Source: Linum tenue
Lineage: Eukaryota; Streptophyta; Magnoliopsida; Malpighiales; Linaceae
Assembly (NCBI GenBank): GCA_946122785.1
Contig: CAMGYJ010000006.1
Span: 40,692,066-40,756,065 of the forward strand
Reading direction: 5' to 3'
Length of the DNA: 64,000 bases
Shown here: piece after piece, positions 45,126 to 55,921 of the stretch
Position numbering within the stretch: the stretch's first letter is position 1
How the letters are laid out: every line of letters starts with the position of its first letter
Position numbers and translations under genes: made by a program
The notes under the pieces: generated by a model
The model's database searches: none
What the model was told of the DNA's origin: nothing
Seen by the model: the letters and a program-made list of their open reading frames with translations, nothing else

Positions 45126-45698
45126 ATGGCCGGATCTGGTGATGTCGATATCAATTGACCCTTTCGCTTCGTTGGAGTTCACTTCCGTCGCTGGAGACAA
45201 AAGATGGAATTCTACCTGACGACCAAGAAGTTGGCACACTGCCTCACTAGCATGCCCGTCGAGCTGCCGGAAGAAGCGACCGATGAGGAGAGGGCTGCTT
45301 CTGCTAAGGAAAGGGACCATGACTTCCTGTGCAAGAACTACAACCTCAACGGCCTGGCAGACGATCTCTACGACTACTATGCGGACAGCAAGAACACCAC
45401 AATGATGATCTGGGATGCGCTCCAAAAGAAGTACGACACAGAGGAGGCTGGAGCTAAGAAGTATGCCGTCAGCCGCTACTTGCGCTACCAGATGGTGGAT
45501 GACAAGTCTGTCGAAGTTCAGTCCCACGAACTTCAGAAAATAGCTCATGAGATCGTCTCTGAAGGTATGCCTCTGGACGATCAATTTCAAGTTGCTTGCA
45601 TTATTGATCAGCTACCCCCTTCGTGGAAAGATTTTAAGAATATACTTAGACATAAAACCAAAGAATTTTCACTGGAAAGCTTGATTACTCTCGCCTAA
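45126..45698 (+). pseudogene. copia gag, N-terminal part
   Basis: The ATG at 45126 is followed by ten codons and an in-frame TGA (45156), then by PFRFVGVHFRRWRQKMEFYL in the same frame. The body (from 45204) is typical plant copia gag, with WDALQKKYDTEE, VEVQSHELQKIAHEI and LPPSWKDF. The frame ends at 45698 because of a 2-bp insertion near 45687-45692 ([13 protein letters not shown] continues in another frame). Gag would form the cytoplasmic particle. Confidence 0.88.
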
Positions 45699-45724
45699 GG
45701 ATTGAAGAAGAGTCTCGCAAACAA

Positions 45725-47030
45725 ATGAAAGAAGAGGTGATGGTCGTCACTACTAAACGACCCACCCGTAGAGCTCTTAAACCTAACCATAAAGGGTTTA
45801 AGAGTAAGAACCAGCAGGTCCCCCCCCCCCCCTCTCAAAATGGTGCCTCTCGAGGTAACCAAAGGGTCATGGCCCAAACCTCTAAGAATGACCCACCATT
45901 TATCTGCTATAACTGCGGTAAACCGGGTCATATGGAAAAAAAGTGCAGGGACAAGCAAAACCCTGCTGCTGCGGCCAAGGTTAACTTGACAGAAGAGGAT
46001 TTGATAGCCATGATCACGGATATGATCGCTGAAGTCAACCTCACCGGTGAATCAGAAGTATGGTGGCTGGATACAGGTGCATCGAAGCATGTATGCAACA
46101 ATCGTGCTATGTTTAAAACATACACAGAAGCACCTACTGACAAGAAAGTGCTGATGGGGACTACTCACACCACTATGGTTGCTGGTTCTGGTGAAGTGGA
46201 GCTGAAATTCACCTCTGGGAAGAAGATGGTGCTCAAGGATGTGTTGCACACTCCAGAGATAAGGAAGAATCTTGCTTCAGGATATCTTCTTAATAAGGCT
46301 GGGTTTAATTAATCTATTGGGGCAGACTTGTATACCCTTACTAAGAATGGGAGTTTTGTGGGAAAGGGATATGCATGTAATGGGATGTTCAAGTTGAATG
46401 TCGAGATTAATAAGATGAATTCTTCAGTTTACATGGTGTGTGATTTGAATGTTTGGCATGTTCGACTTTGTCATGTGAACACACGAATTGTGAAGAATTT
46501 AAGCAAGCTAGGACATATCCCTACACTCTCAATGAATAAATATGATAAATATGATTTCTGTAGCCAAGCTAAAATAACGAAAACGCCCCATAAATCTGTG
46601 AGTAGAGAATCAGAACCCTTAGATCTGATTCATTCTGATATTTGTGAACTAGACGGGACGTTAACTAGGTCTGGCAAGAGATACTTTCTCACTTTCATAG
46701 ATGATTGCTCTGATTATTGCTTTGTTTATTTGATGAAAAACAAAAGTGAAGCCCTTGATATGTTCAAGGTATTTGTGGTTGAATTTGAAAATCAGTGCAA
46801 TCGAAAGATAAAAAGACTTAGGAGTGATAGAGGATCAGAGTATGACTCTAATCCCTTCAAGGAATTCTATAGCTCACATGGTATCATTCATGAAACCACG
46901 ACACCATATTCACCAGAAATGAATGGTAAAGCTGAGCGAAAAAATAGGACGTTTACAAAATTAGTTGTGGCTATTATGCTCAATTCTAGAGCTGCTTCTT
47001 CCTGGTGGGGTGATATTTTGTTGACGGTTT
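45725..47030 (+). pseudogene. copia gag C-terminus, protease and integrase N-half
   Basis: The first frame (45725-46312) has a CCHC knuckle [14 protein letters not shown] with all ligands, then the protease motif [12 protein letters not shown]. An in-frame TAA at 46310 interrupts it. The same frame resumes with the pre-integrase domain (VWHVRLCHVNTR) and the integrase core, in which FIDDC, RSDRG and GKAERKN hold the D, D and E catalytic residues. The core is cut at SWWGDILLTVCY by the solo LTR. The protease and most of the integrase catalytic core are otherwise preserved. Confidence 0.9.
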
Positions 47031-47035
47031 GCTAT

Positions 47036-48318
47036 TGATAGACCGTTAATTGCACATGTTTTTACCCCTATTCTTACACCGTTTGAGATGTTGATTCTCG
47101 TGTTTTAGGCCGATTTCACGCTAGATTGTTCTTGTTTGTGATATTTCAGGTCCTAGTACGTGAATGAAGGTTTGGGAACGAGTTCGAGGTCGATTGGACG
47201 AAGATCAGACGTGTGGCGAGAAGCTGAGGATGCCACACGGGCATCCTGGGAATTCCACACGGTCGTGTGTCCCTCCCGTGTAGGGAGCCTAAAGTCCACT
47301 TAATCGAAAGTCTGCGTTTTGACACTCACACGGGCAGCTAGGTAAACCACACGGCCGTGTGGCCTGGCCGTGTGATCGGGAAAATCTGGGTTTTAACCCA
47401 ATTTCGAGCCAAAGGAGAGAGAATCGACTTTTTGGAGCAAAAACAGAGCCCTAGAGAGAGAAAGTGCGAAGAACACATCCTAGAAGCGATCTTGGAGCTG
47501 GGTTTCATCAAATCGAGCTTGGAGATCATCATAGGAGTGAAAATCATCATCCCAGAGCAGATTCTTCCCACTGTTATGAGTATGACTGCTTTGTATTCTG
47601 TTTTCCCCTCTCTCTCTCTATGGAGTAGAACTTTCTCTCACTTGGGTATGAAGAACCCTAGTTCCATGTGTTAGTGATCTTGATTGTAATGACTTGGGAT
47701 TGTTATACTGTTTGATTATAATCGAATGATGAATGATTCATTGAATTAATTGAAGTCTGATAAGCTTTTCTTGATTTCTGCTGCAACTTGAGATAGATAG
47801 AATCTGATTAGGTTGTTAGAGCTTCATCATTCGGTAGTAGTAGATTGGTTATACGAGAGTTAGTCAATCTACTACTTTGTATTGGAATCCAATTCCGGTA
47901 GTGGAGTTTTGTGTTCATAGCCTCAGCTTTCTATCCCGGTGAAGGTTAGTCGCCTGCCGGGTAGTTGGACTGAGAGGGCTTGGTCAGCTTAAGAGATTCC
48001 AAGCTACTGTCGGATCTTCCGCAGTTTAATCAATAGTAAATCAACCCAGGGTAATTACAATTGAGACCTAACTAAGGAGCTAGGGGGACTCATTCCCGAG
48101 TGACTCTTCCTTGACTTCAGAAAACCGAACCAATTCCTGTTTTCTTACTGCTTTTAGTTAAAACAACAATCACTCGACTTAGTTTGCTAGATAATAGATA
48201 ATCACGGAGTAGGCAGTAGATCTAGACCCCGGGTTGATAATTAGAACTTGCCACTTTATTGCATTCCCAGACTGCGATTATACTTGGTCGCAGTTTGGTG
48301 TTGTGTTTTAGCGTGTCA
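47036..48318 (+). mobile_element. Athila-like solo LTR inside the copia integrase
   Basis: A 1283-bp LTR from TGATAGACCG to GCGTGTCA, flanked by perfect GCTAT duplications (47031-47035 and 48319-48323). The copia frame reads continuously across the empty site, so the insertion point is exact. It shares layout with the other Athila-like LTRs: a GCTAGATTG segment, TTTCAGGTCCTAG, a palindrome-rich U3 (CCACACGGCCGTGTGG at 47347-47362) and a leader with CACTTGGGTATGAAGAACCCTAG. Copia integrase codons resume immediately after it. Confidence 0.93.
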
Positions 48319-48323
48319 GCTAT

Positions 48324-50323
48324 GTGCTAAATCGTCTTCCAAAAACAAATAGAAAAGAATCACCCTATGAGATCTTGTAGAATAAGCCACCTAATCTATC
48401 CTACTTAAGAACGTGGGGCTGTTTGGCCTACGTAAGAATTCCGGATCCTAAGAGGATTAAGTTGGCTAGTCTAGCATATGAATGTGTCTTCGTTGGCTAT
48501 GCGGCCAATAGTAAGGCATATAGATTCTATGATTTGAATGCTCGTACTATAATAGAATCCATTGATGCTGATTTCTTTGAGACACGATTTCCATTTAAAA
48601 CGAGAAATAATGGGGGTAATGTACTACCCGCTATTAGAGATAACGGAATTAGTGGGGGTGTTGGATCTGAGGATGAACTCAGAAGAAGTAAAAGAGCTAG
48701 AATCTCTAAAGATTTTGGTGATGACTTTACTACATTATACACCCTCGAAGATCCAAAAAGTTTGCAGGAAGCATTAACTTCCGTAGATGCAGACTTTTGG
48801 AATGAGGCCGTTATAGATGAAATGAAAACGTTAGAAGCTCATAAGACTTGGCATCTAACAGACTTACCTCCTGGCTGCAAAGTCTTAGGTAATAAATGGG
48901 TTCTAAAAACGAAACGGAAACCTGATGGTGTAATCGAAAGGTTCCGAGCTCGCCTAGTAGTTAAGGGCTACAGGCAGAGAGAGAATATAGATTTCTTCGA
49001 TACATATTCACCAGTATCTAGAATAACATCCATTCGTGTCATGATTGCTATTGCTGCCTTGAACAATCTCGTGGTACACCAAATGGATGTTAAGACAGCT
49101 TTTTTGAACGGTGATCTGGATGAAGAAATCGATATGGAACAACCAGAAGGGTTTGTTATCCCCGAACATGCCTCGAAAGTATGTAAGTTAGACAAATCAT
49201 TATATGGTTTGAAACAGGCTCCAAAACAGTGGCATGAGAAGTTTGACACGCTCGTTCTCTCACATGGCTTTAAGGTGAATGAAAGTGACAAGTGTATTTA
49301 CTGCAAGTCAGAGAATAACACTTGTACTATCATATGTTTGTATGTAGATGACATGTTAATATTTGGTACAAATATTCACGTGGTCAATGAAGCAAAAGCC
49401 ATGTTGAAAGAGAGCTTTGAGGTGAAAGATCTTGGAGAAGCAAAGTTTATGCTTGGAATCCAGATAACTAGAATAACAAGTGGTTATTTTCTAGATCAAT
49501 CTAGCTACATAGAGAAGATCTTGAGGAAATATAACTATTTCGACTGTAAACCTGCGTGTACTCTGTATGATGCTAGTGTAAAGCTATTTAAGAACACTGG
49601 AGACAATGTAAGACAATCACAATATGCTAGCATCATTGGCAGTCTCCGTTATGCTGCGGATTACACTCGACCAGACATTGCATATGTCGTGGAATTGCTT
49701 GGCAGGTTTAACAGCTGTCCTAGTAGAGAGCATTGGAATGCTATAGAGAGGGTCATGAGATACCTCAAGAGAACAACAAACCTTGGTATACACTATCAAA
49801 GGTTTCCTGCTGTACTAGAAGGGTATAGTGATGCGGATTGAAATACCCTATCAGATGACTCCAAGGCAACCAGCGGGTATGTTTTTAACATCGCTGGTGA
49901 AGCTGTGTCTTGGAAGTCAAAGAAACAAACAATCCTAGCTCAATCAACTATGGAATCAGAGATGATAGCACTAGCAACGGCTAGTGAAGAAGCAAGTTGG
50001 TTGAGAGGATTGTTGTGAGAGATGCCCCTATGGGAAAGGCCGGTCCCTCCGGTATTGATCCATTGTTATAGTACCGCAGCTATTGCTAAAGTTGAGAACC
50101 GGTTCTATAACAGAAAGAAACGACAGATTCGTCGTAAGCACAGTACTGTAAGAGAACTCCTAACGTTAGGAGCGGTGAGGGTGGATCATATAAGACCCAA
50201 ACAAAATCTAGCTGATCCTTTAATGAAAGGATTACCTAGAGAGAAAGTCCAGAATACCGCCAAGGGTATGGGACTTATGCCTACCGAACCACGAACTACA
50301 AGTGATGGTAACCCGACCCAATA
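48324..50323 (+). pseudogene. copia integrase C-part, reverse transcriptase and RNase H
   Basis: Integrase resumes (LNRLPKTNRKESPYEIL), then an in-frame TAG (48378). The reverse transcriptase (about 48780-49480) has QMDVKTAFLNGDL and the catalytic YVDDM box; the usual IYMEQPEGF reads IDMEQPEGF. RNase H follows ([19 protein letters not shown]), with TGA stops at 49839 and 50017. The tail DPLMKGLPREK is the normal copia C-terminus. Reverse transcriptase residues look intact; the stops alone inactivate it. Confidence 0.92.
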
Positions 50324-50814
50324 GACTAAAGATCCCAAGAAATGGGTTCAATGGGTAATAACAAGTCATGAGTAGTATGCGAAAAGTTCATGCATAATGA
50401 AGCATGAATCCCAAAGCAATAGAGGTTGAGTTAATAACTCTTAATGAGATCTACACCCTATGTGGGATGGAATACTTTACTTTAGGGGTACTCCTGATAG
50501 ACTCACTTATGTGAATGTGGGAGTGGGGCCGCTCCCTATGGAACTTTGGAGGCACAAAGTTGCTAGAGCGTTCACTAAACCAGGATAACGTGCATGGCCA
50601 TAAACCCACGGGCTAAGAAGAGAACACAACTCAATGAAAAGATCTGGTGTGCTACACTGTCTGGGATAGGGTTCAAGACTACGAGTCACCCTTATGAAAT
50701 CGGAAGTGTAACCACTACACTAAGGTTCAAATCTTCGCGATACCTTAGCTTATGCCCGATCTTATGGAACTGTTAATGCTCAGAGATAGTTTCAAAACTA
50801 TTTAAGTGGGGGAT
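50324..50814 (+). mobile_element. copia 3' untranslated region and polypurine tract
   Basis: About 490 bp after the polyprotein, without a reading frame of interest, ending in TTTAAGTGGGGGATTG at the LTR junction. The tract primes plus-strand DNA synthesis. Confidence 0.85.
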
Positions 50815-51540
50815 TGTTGGAAATGTATGAATAGCTTTGAAAGCTATAGAATCTCAAGTGGAAAAACTACCACATTGGTAGTTTTACTTGGTGAAATGTG
50901 TATAAAGATAGGAGCCTCTCTCCTAAGGGCATGCCCCTTGGGGTGACCCACTTTTGTGGGAGAGGGAGGACCTACGGACCACCACACACACACGCGCGCA
51001 CGCCGTCCGTCCAACCAACCGACCGATCGGTTGGTTGGTTGGTTTGTTCGTTCACTTGAGACTATATATTTTTTGGAGAAATTCTGAACGAAATCTAATA
51101 ATTAATTATTAATCGGCTATTCTGCGGAATATTCTAAGGATAATCGATTAAAAAGGAATATTCGAAAGATAATCCCGCAGGATTTATCTTAACCAACAGT
51201 TTTTAATTAAGGAAGTAATTATCTTCCTTAATTAATCCGACTTATTCCCCAAGCTAGAGGGTATATTCCTAGGGGTTCAGCTCCTATAAATAGCCACCTC
51301 CCCAACCCTCTAAACACACCACAACGAGCATAAACACAATAGATAGAGTGTTCAGAGAGCTCCGGTTTTCGCACAAAACCGCGAGTACAGAGAGGAGCTG
51401 TTTTATCTTGGAGACGATCGGTTGATAGTCTGTCGTGCGCATCGAGGGCTATGCCGCGAACGTCTTAAAGAGAGCGACCTAGTCCGCGACTCAGCTCCAG
51501 ATTCGGTAACCTCGTTCTTGTTGTTGTTCCGTTCCTAACA
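50815..51540 (+). repeat. 3' LTR of the copia element
   Basis: TG to CA, 726 bp, TATA box at 51285-51292. The hairpin tract at about 51023-51043 (CCAACCAACCGACCGATCGG and its complement-like GGTTGGTTGGTTGG) is longer than in the 5' LTR. The AGTCC duplication follows. Confidence 0.95.
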
Positions 51541-51545
51541 AGTCC

Positions 51546-52145
51546 CATACCTCAAATTAGTCTGAGATGGGTGTGATCCCGTCGTAGGCTTGTTCCTCGA
51601 GACCCACCGCTCCATCGCCAACGCGAATCTGATCTCTCTTACTAAAAGGAATAGGAGCAGTGGCCAGTGGACGACGCTAAGATATAGAGGAGGAGATGCA
51701 AGAGCTCTGAGTTTCCGTCGTAGCCCATGTCGTTGGGCCTCTTTGAACCATCACTCTCCACTACTTGATTGTGGAGATGAATAGCAACTTAGGGGAGATT
51801 TGAACAATATAAAGGGTAGTCGTGGCAGACAATTGATACAGAGAGAGAACCTAATTGATCCGATTCTTCGCGGCAGGTTTTTGTCGATTTGTCTATCTGT
51901 CTAGGTCAGTGAACCGCGTCTCCAAATAATTACAACAGGTGGGGTTGAGGAAATCGTCAAGAGGGGCGAGAGATCCGAGTGTAGTTTGCTTGCAAGCTCG
52001 CCACAAAATTGTGACAGATTGACAGTCGCAGTAGGATAGCCTTTTTTACATCTTCTTCTGTCTTTTTGTTCTTTTCTGAACTCCAAAATTGACGTTTGGA
52101 ATTCGACTCCCAAAATTGGGAAGAAGGGACGGGGATTCGAAATCA
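51546..52145. other. Flanking sequence between copia and a hAT MITE
   Basis: Continues the pre-insertion locus left of 44390. No gene is supported; the frames at 51590-51784 and 51901-52146 show no domain. Possibly part of an older, unrecognised repeat. Confidence 0.4.
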
Positions 52146-52153
52146 ATGGCGGA

Positions 52154-52433
52154 TAGGGGTGGCAGTTCGGTTATTTTGGTTATAACCGATAACCGATCGG
52201 TCGGTTATCGGTTAACCGACATAACCACCCCCATGCCAAAAACCGACCGAAATAGGCTTCGGTTTCTCGGTTATCGGTTTACCGAATCACTTTTAAGACC
52301 CAAAACCATTGCGTCTAGCTTCCGATAACCGACCGAAGTTCGATTACTTCGGTTACCGGTTAGTGGATAACCGGCCGGTTATCGATTTAACTTATCGATT
52401 AACCGGTAACCGGTAACTGAACGGCCACCCCTA
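52154..52433. mobile_element. hAT MITE, 280 bp
   Basis: The ends TAGGGGTGGCAGTTCGGTTA and the complement of the right end (TAGGGGTGGCCGTTCAGTTA) match at 18 of 20 positions. The flanking 8-bp duplication ATGGCGGA is perfect (52146-52153, 52434-52441). The interior is dominated by GGTTATCGGTTAACCG palindromes. Non-coding and dependent on a hAT transposase elsewhere. Confidence 0.92.
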
Positions 52434-52441
52434 ATGGCGGA

Positions 52442-52646
52442 GATGGATTCCACTAGAAGATAAAATAACATAATATAATAGCCAAACCTTTCGTTTTAAA
52501 TAAAATAATAGCCAAACCTTTATGAAAACAATTTAATAGCCAAACCGTTAACTTTCTATCCATTTGACTTTCAATTGACTCTGACATGGCAAAATGTTAA
52601 GTGAGAAGGATAGTTTTTGATGATGTGGCAAAAAGTCAAATGTTTG
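52442..52646. other. Short AT-rich spacer with AATAATAGCCAAACC repeats
   Basis: Three spaced copies of ATAATAGCCAAACC-type motifs at about 52465-52550. No gene. It abuts the 5' LTR of element B. Confidence 0.5.
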
Positions 52647-54064
52647 TGATTCGGGCCTAATTGCACATGTTTTGCCCCCGGTTTACCTAGATGTTTGTGC
52701 CAAATTCGCTCCTTAATGGGTGAAACTAGCCTCGGAGTCGAAAGATTGGCGAAAAGGATCGAAAACCGGGAGAAGAGTTGTAAAAGAGCCAGTTCACGGC
52801 TAACTGAAGGAGTTCACGGTCATGCAAGACCGTGAAGAAGGGGAGTTGACCGTGAATCGCAAGGCGTCCAGAGCCAATTTGAAGGTTACTGACGCAAGGT
52901 GAGTTCACGGTCACTAAGACCATGAACACAAGCAATTGCCCATGAACATACATGAGCGATGCGGAGCGTTTTGGTTCACGCCTTGAGTGCACGGACGCAT
53001 TTAATGGTTCACGGCCGTGAACTTAGCTCTTCTCGGGTTTAAAAGCTTAGCTGAACGGAGGAGAGAGGGGAGAGCCCACTTTTGTGAGAAACACCTTCTT
53101 CAGCATTCTAGAGAGAGAAACAGAACCAAAGGCAAGAAGAAGGTTAGGGTTTGGCTTCAAGGTAGATTTTTGGGAAGATTTCCCCAAAGAGAGCTCAATT
53201 AAAAGGTCAAGAAGAGAGGAGGCCTCCCCAAAGATGGTTTCCACCTTTTTACCTTTTGTTCTTCCCACTTCTACCATGGAGTAGACCTCCTTTCACTTGG
53301 ATGTAGTGAAACACTAACTCTACCATGTAGTTTTTTTGTATGTGGTTTGGATGATTGTTATTGGGTATTGTTCAATTCAATGTTTGAGGCATTATTCACC
53401 ATGATTGTCCATGCTTGTGCTTAGCAACTTAGAGTTTGTGCATGTTTTGTACTTAGCATCCTAGAAATTATGCATAATTGTGCTTAGCACCCCTAAGTTT
53501 GTTTATTTAGGTGCTAGCAATCTAATTTGCCACCTTAGCCTAGTTTAGAGAGGAAAATCCCTCTTTCAAGGGAGACTCGATCGAGTTGGTTTTCCTTCCG
53601 CTTTGTAAAGCGGCTGACCTTAGAGTTGAGCGAGGGAGTAAGTCAATTACCGATTTTCTAAACCGAGAGGGTAAAGTGACACGACCTTTCATCCTCGCCT
53701 CGGTTTAGAAATTGAGATTGTGGTCTCCGACCACATATGGATTCCTCTGAGGTTCACAATTAACGTGCCCAAGGAAATCGTTCCAATCCATATAGCATGG
53801 TAGCAGTTAGGGGGAAGCGAAACCCGAGTGACTTTCCCACAAAAGATTTTTCAAACCCAATCACCTTTGTGTTTCTTTTACTTGAATTAGCAAACCTTTT
53901 AAACCAAAGTTTAGTTTCCTGATAATGATTTCAACAATGGATGTAGGGATAGACGGACCGGTCCCGGTCGATATCTAAATACTTGCCCTATACTGCACTC
54001 GATTAGAGTTTAAAAACTTGGGCTCTAATTGGGATTTAATTGTGGAGTAGTTTCGTGCGAGTTA
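52647..54064 (+). repeat. 5' LTR of element B
   Basis: Runs from TGATTCGGGCC to GCGAGTTA; the final CA has mutated to TA. It contains a 9-bp inverted pair TTCACGGTC/GACCGTGAA (52813-52836) and the perfect palindrome GTTCACGGCCGTGAAC (53007-53022). A TTTAAAAG TATA-like box follows at about 53038. Relative to the 3' LTR it lacks roughly 60 bp near 52715. Confidence 0.88.
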
Positions 54065-54070
54065 AGTTTT

Positions 54071-54088
54071 TGCCGCCGTTGCCGGGGA
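54071..54088 (+). promoter_or_regulatory. Primer binding site, tRNA-Asp type
   Basis: TGCCGCCGTTGCCGGGGA, one mismatch (third base) to the tRNA-Asp complement, placed 6 bp after the LTR as in element A. Confidence 0.85.
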
Positions 54089-54339
54089 GTTGGTCTGTTA
54101 TAGAGATAAAGTTGTTGGTTGTTAATCTAGCTTTTAATTTCCTGTTTTGTAAGTGTGTGTGTTCTTTGCTTGTGCTAGACTTGGTGTTTTCCGATTGTGT
54201 GTAGGAGGTGCCTGACCCGGAGCAACCCGAAACCCTTGCTACCACTTGACGAGGACATAAACTGAACTCTCAGACTCCTAGCATGGGAGAGAGAGCTATC
54301 CGAGGCAAGGAGAAGGAGTGAAAGAGGGGGACAATAATT

Positions 54340-55915
54340 GAGTCCCGGTGTTAGTGGAGAAGGAGTTGAAGAAGTCGAAGTTGAACCCGTCGTTGAAGAG
54401 GAAATGGCGGGGAACCAAAGACAAGAAGGAGGCGCTCAAGCCCGCCATATAAATGAGGCGGCAGGAGAAGAAGGAGCCCGAGGACGATGGGGTACTATAT
54501 GGCCCCAAGGCCGGCAGGCATTCAATCGCTGATCCTACATCCTCCAGTGGCGGCAAACAATTTCGAGATCAAGTCGGCTCTAGTGACTATGATACAAATT
54601 AATGCTCTCTTCCACTACCATGAAAGCGAGTCACCAAGAGAGCACATGCAGAGATTCTTGGAGCTCGCAAGGAGCTTGAAAATTAATGGTGTGCCGGCCG
54701 AGGCTTTGCAACTAAGGCTTTTCCCATACTCACTCTCAGGGGAGGCACTTAGGTGGCTAAACAACCGCCCACCACGGTCTATCACCTCATGGGACGACCT
54801 CCTCAACAAGTTTATGGCTCGTCATTGCCCGCCTTCGAAGACGGCGAAGTGGAGAAAGAAGATTACACATTTCGAGCAAGAAGAGGACGAAACCTTGAGG
54901 GATGCTTATGAGAGGTACTCCGATTACTTTCTTCAATGCCCTCACCACGGGTTTGAAGAACAGTTCCAGATTGAAACCTTCTATGGAGGCCTAATGCAAG
55001 AAGATAAGATCCTCATTGACTCCTTGTGTCAGGGGAAGTTGATGAATATGGCTCCGCCCCAAATAACCGAGATCCTAGAAGACATGACCCTTAGGGGATA
55101 TGATTGGGGGTTGACTAGAAGTGTAAGAAGAAGCAATGAAAGGGGAGTGAGAAGCGTGGGAGCGAGTACTCCGCTTGTGGCAAAATTGGATAAGTTGCTT
55201 GAGGTTATGCGTGAAGATAAAAGGCAAGGAAAACAGGAAGTAATGTCGTGCGACTGGTGCTAGAGTACTAGCCACGAGATGGTGGAGTGCCAAGCAATGA
55301 AGGAGGCAACCACACCGGAGGAGCAAGTCAACTTTGTTGCAAATGCTAGGGTCAACAACCCGTATAGCAATACTTATAACCCCGGATAGAGGAACCACCC
55401 CAACTTTGCTTGGGCATCACCGGCTAATCCAAGGCCCTCGGGTTTTCAAGGCCCCACGGGGAACTTCCAACCTCGGCCAACCTTCATCTAACAAAGGCCC
55501 CAACTCCATGGCTCAAACTTTCAACAACCGTACCAATCACAAGGTGCCCTAGGGTTTCAACAACAACATCAACCCAACAAGTTATCCAAGCTTGAGGACC
55601 TAGTGAACACCTTTGTGAGTACGAGTAACCAAAAGTTTGAGAAGATAGAGCAATTTATGGATGTGGCGACCACAAAGTATTTCCTCAGTTGAGGCAGGTC
55701 TTCAAAGCCATCAAGCGAGTAATCAAAGCTTGGAAGTGCAAATTGGCAACCTTGCCGGTATCCTCACTGAGAGACCCAAGAAAGCCTTGCCTTCCCAAAC
55801 CGTGGCAAATCCCAATCAAGCCGGGGTGAATGCACTTCAAGTGAGGAGTGTGAAGGTGGTTCCGGAAGTTGCCACTAATGAAGTGGTGGAGAATGAGGAT
55901 TCTAACAAGGAATAA
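54340..55915 (+). pseudogene. gag of element B
   Basis: The main frame 54487-55263 has the full Athila-like gag core: LKINGVPAEALQLRLFPYSLSG, then ITSWDDLLNKFMARHCPPSKT, DETLRDAYERYSDYFLQCPHHGF and QIETFYGG. It ends at a TAG (55261) that falls inside the CCHC knuckle (CDWC-stop-STSHEMVEC). The C-terminal part continues with breaks through NNPYSNTYNPG, a Gln/Asn-rich stretch and a coiled-coil-like region to about 55915. The N-terminal extension upstream of 54487 is in another frame. Confidence 0.85.
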
Positions 55916-55921
55916 ACCATC

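Larger units (their letters stand above)
44395..51540 (+). mobile_element. Ty1/copia LTR retrotransposon, complete but inactive
   Basis: It has two LTRs (705 and 726 bp), ordered gag, protease, integrase, reverse transcriptase and RNase H, a polypurine tract AAGTGGGGGAT before the 3' LTR, and a perfect target duplication AGTCC (44390-44394 and 51541-51545). Integrase is split by a solo LTR at 47036-48318. The 5' LTR is followed by ATTTTAAGACG, not a recognisable tRNA-Met primer site. Point stops and a frameshift make it non-functional. The order integrase before reverse transcriptase defines copia. Confidence 0.95.

Noticed and set aside
45024..45590. 188-codon minus-strand frame
   Set aside because: It is antisense to copia gag, which has clear family motifs.
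50690..50760. tRNA-like GGTTCAAATCTTCGC box
   Set aside because: It resembles a T-arm box B, but no acceptor or anticodon stem can be built; it lies in the copia 3' untranslated region.
43425..52620. A Mutator-like element with AATAATAG(T/C)CAA ends split by copia
   Set aside because: Both flanks have similar AT-rich motifs, but I could not define inverted termini or a 9-bp duplication.
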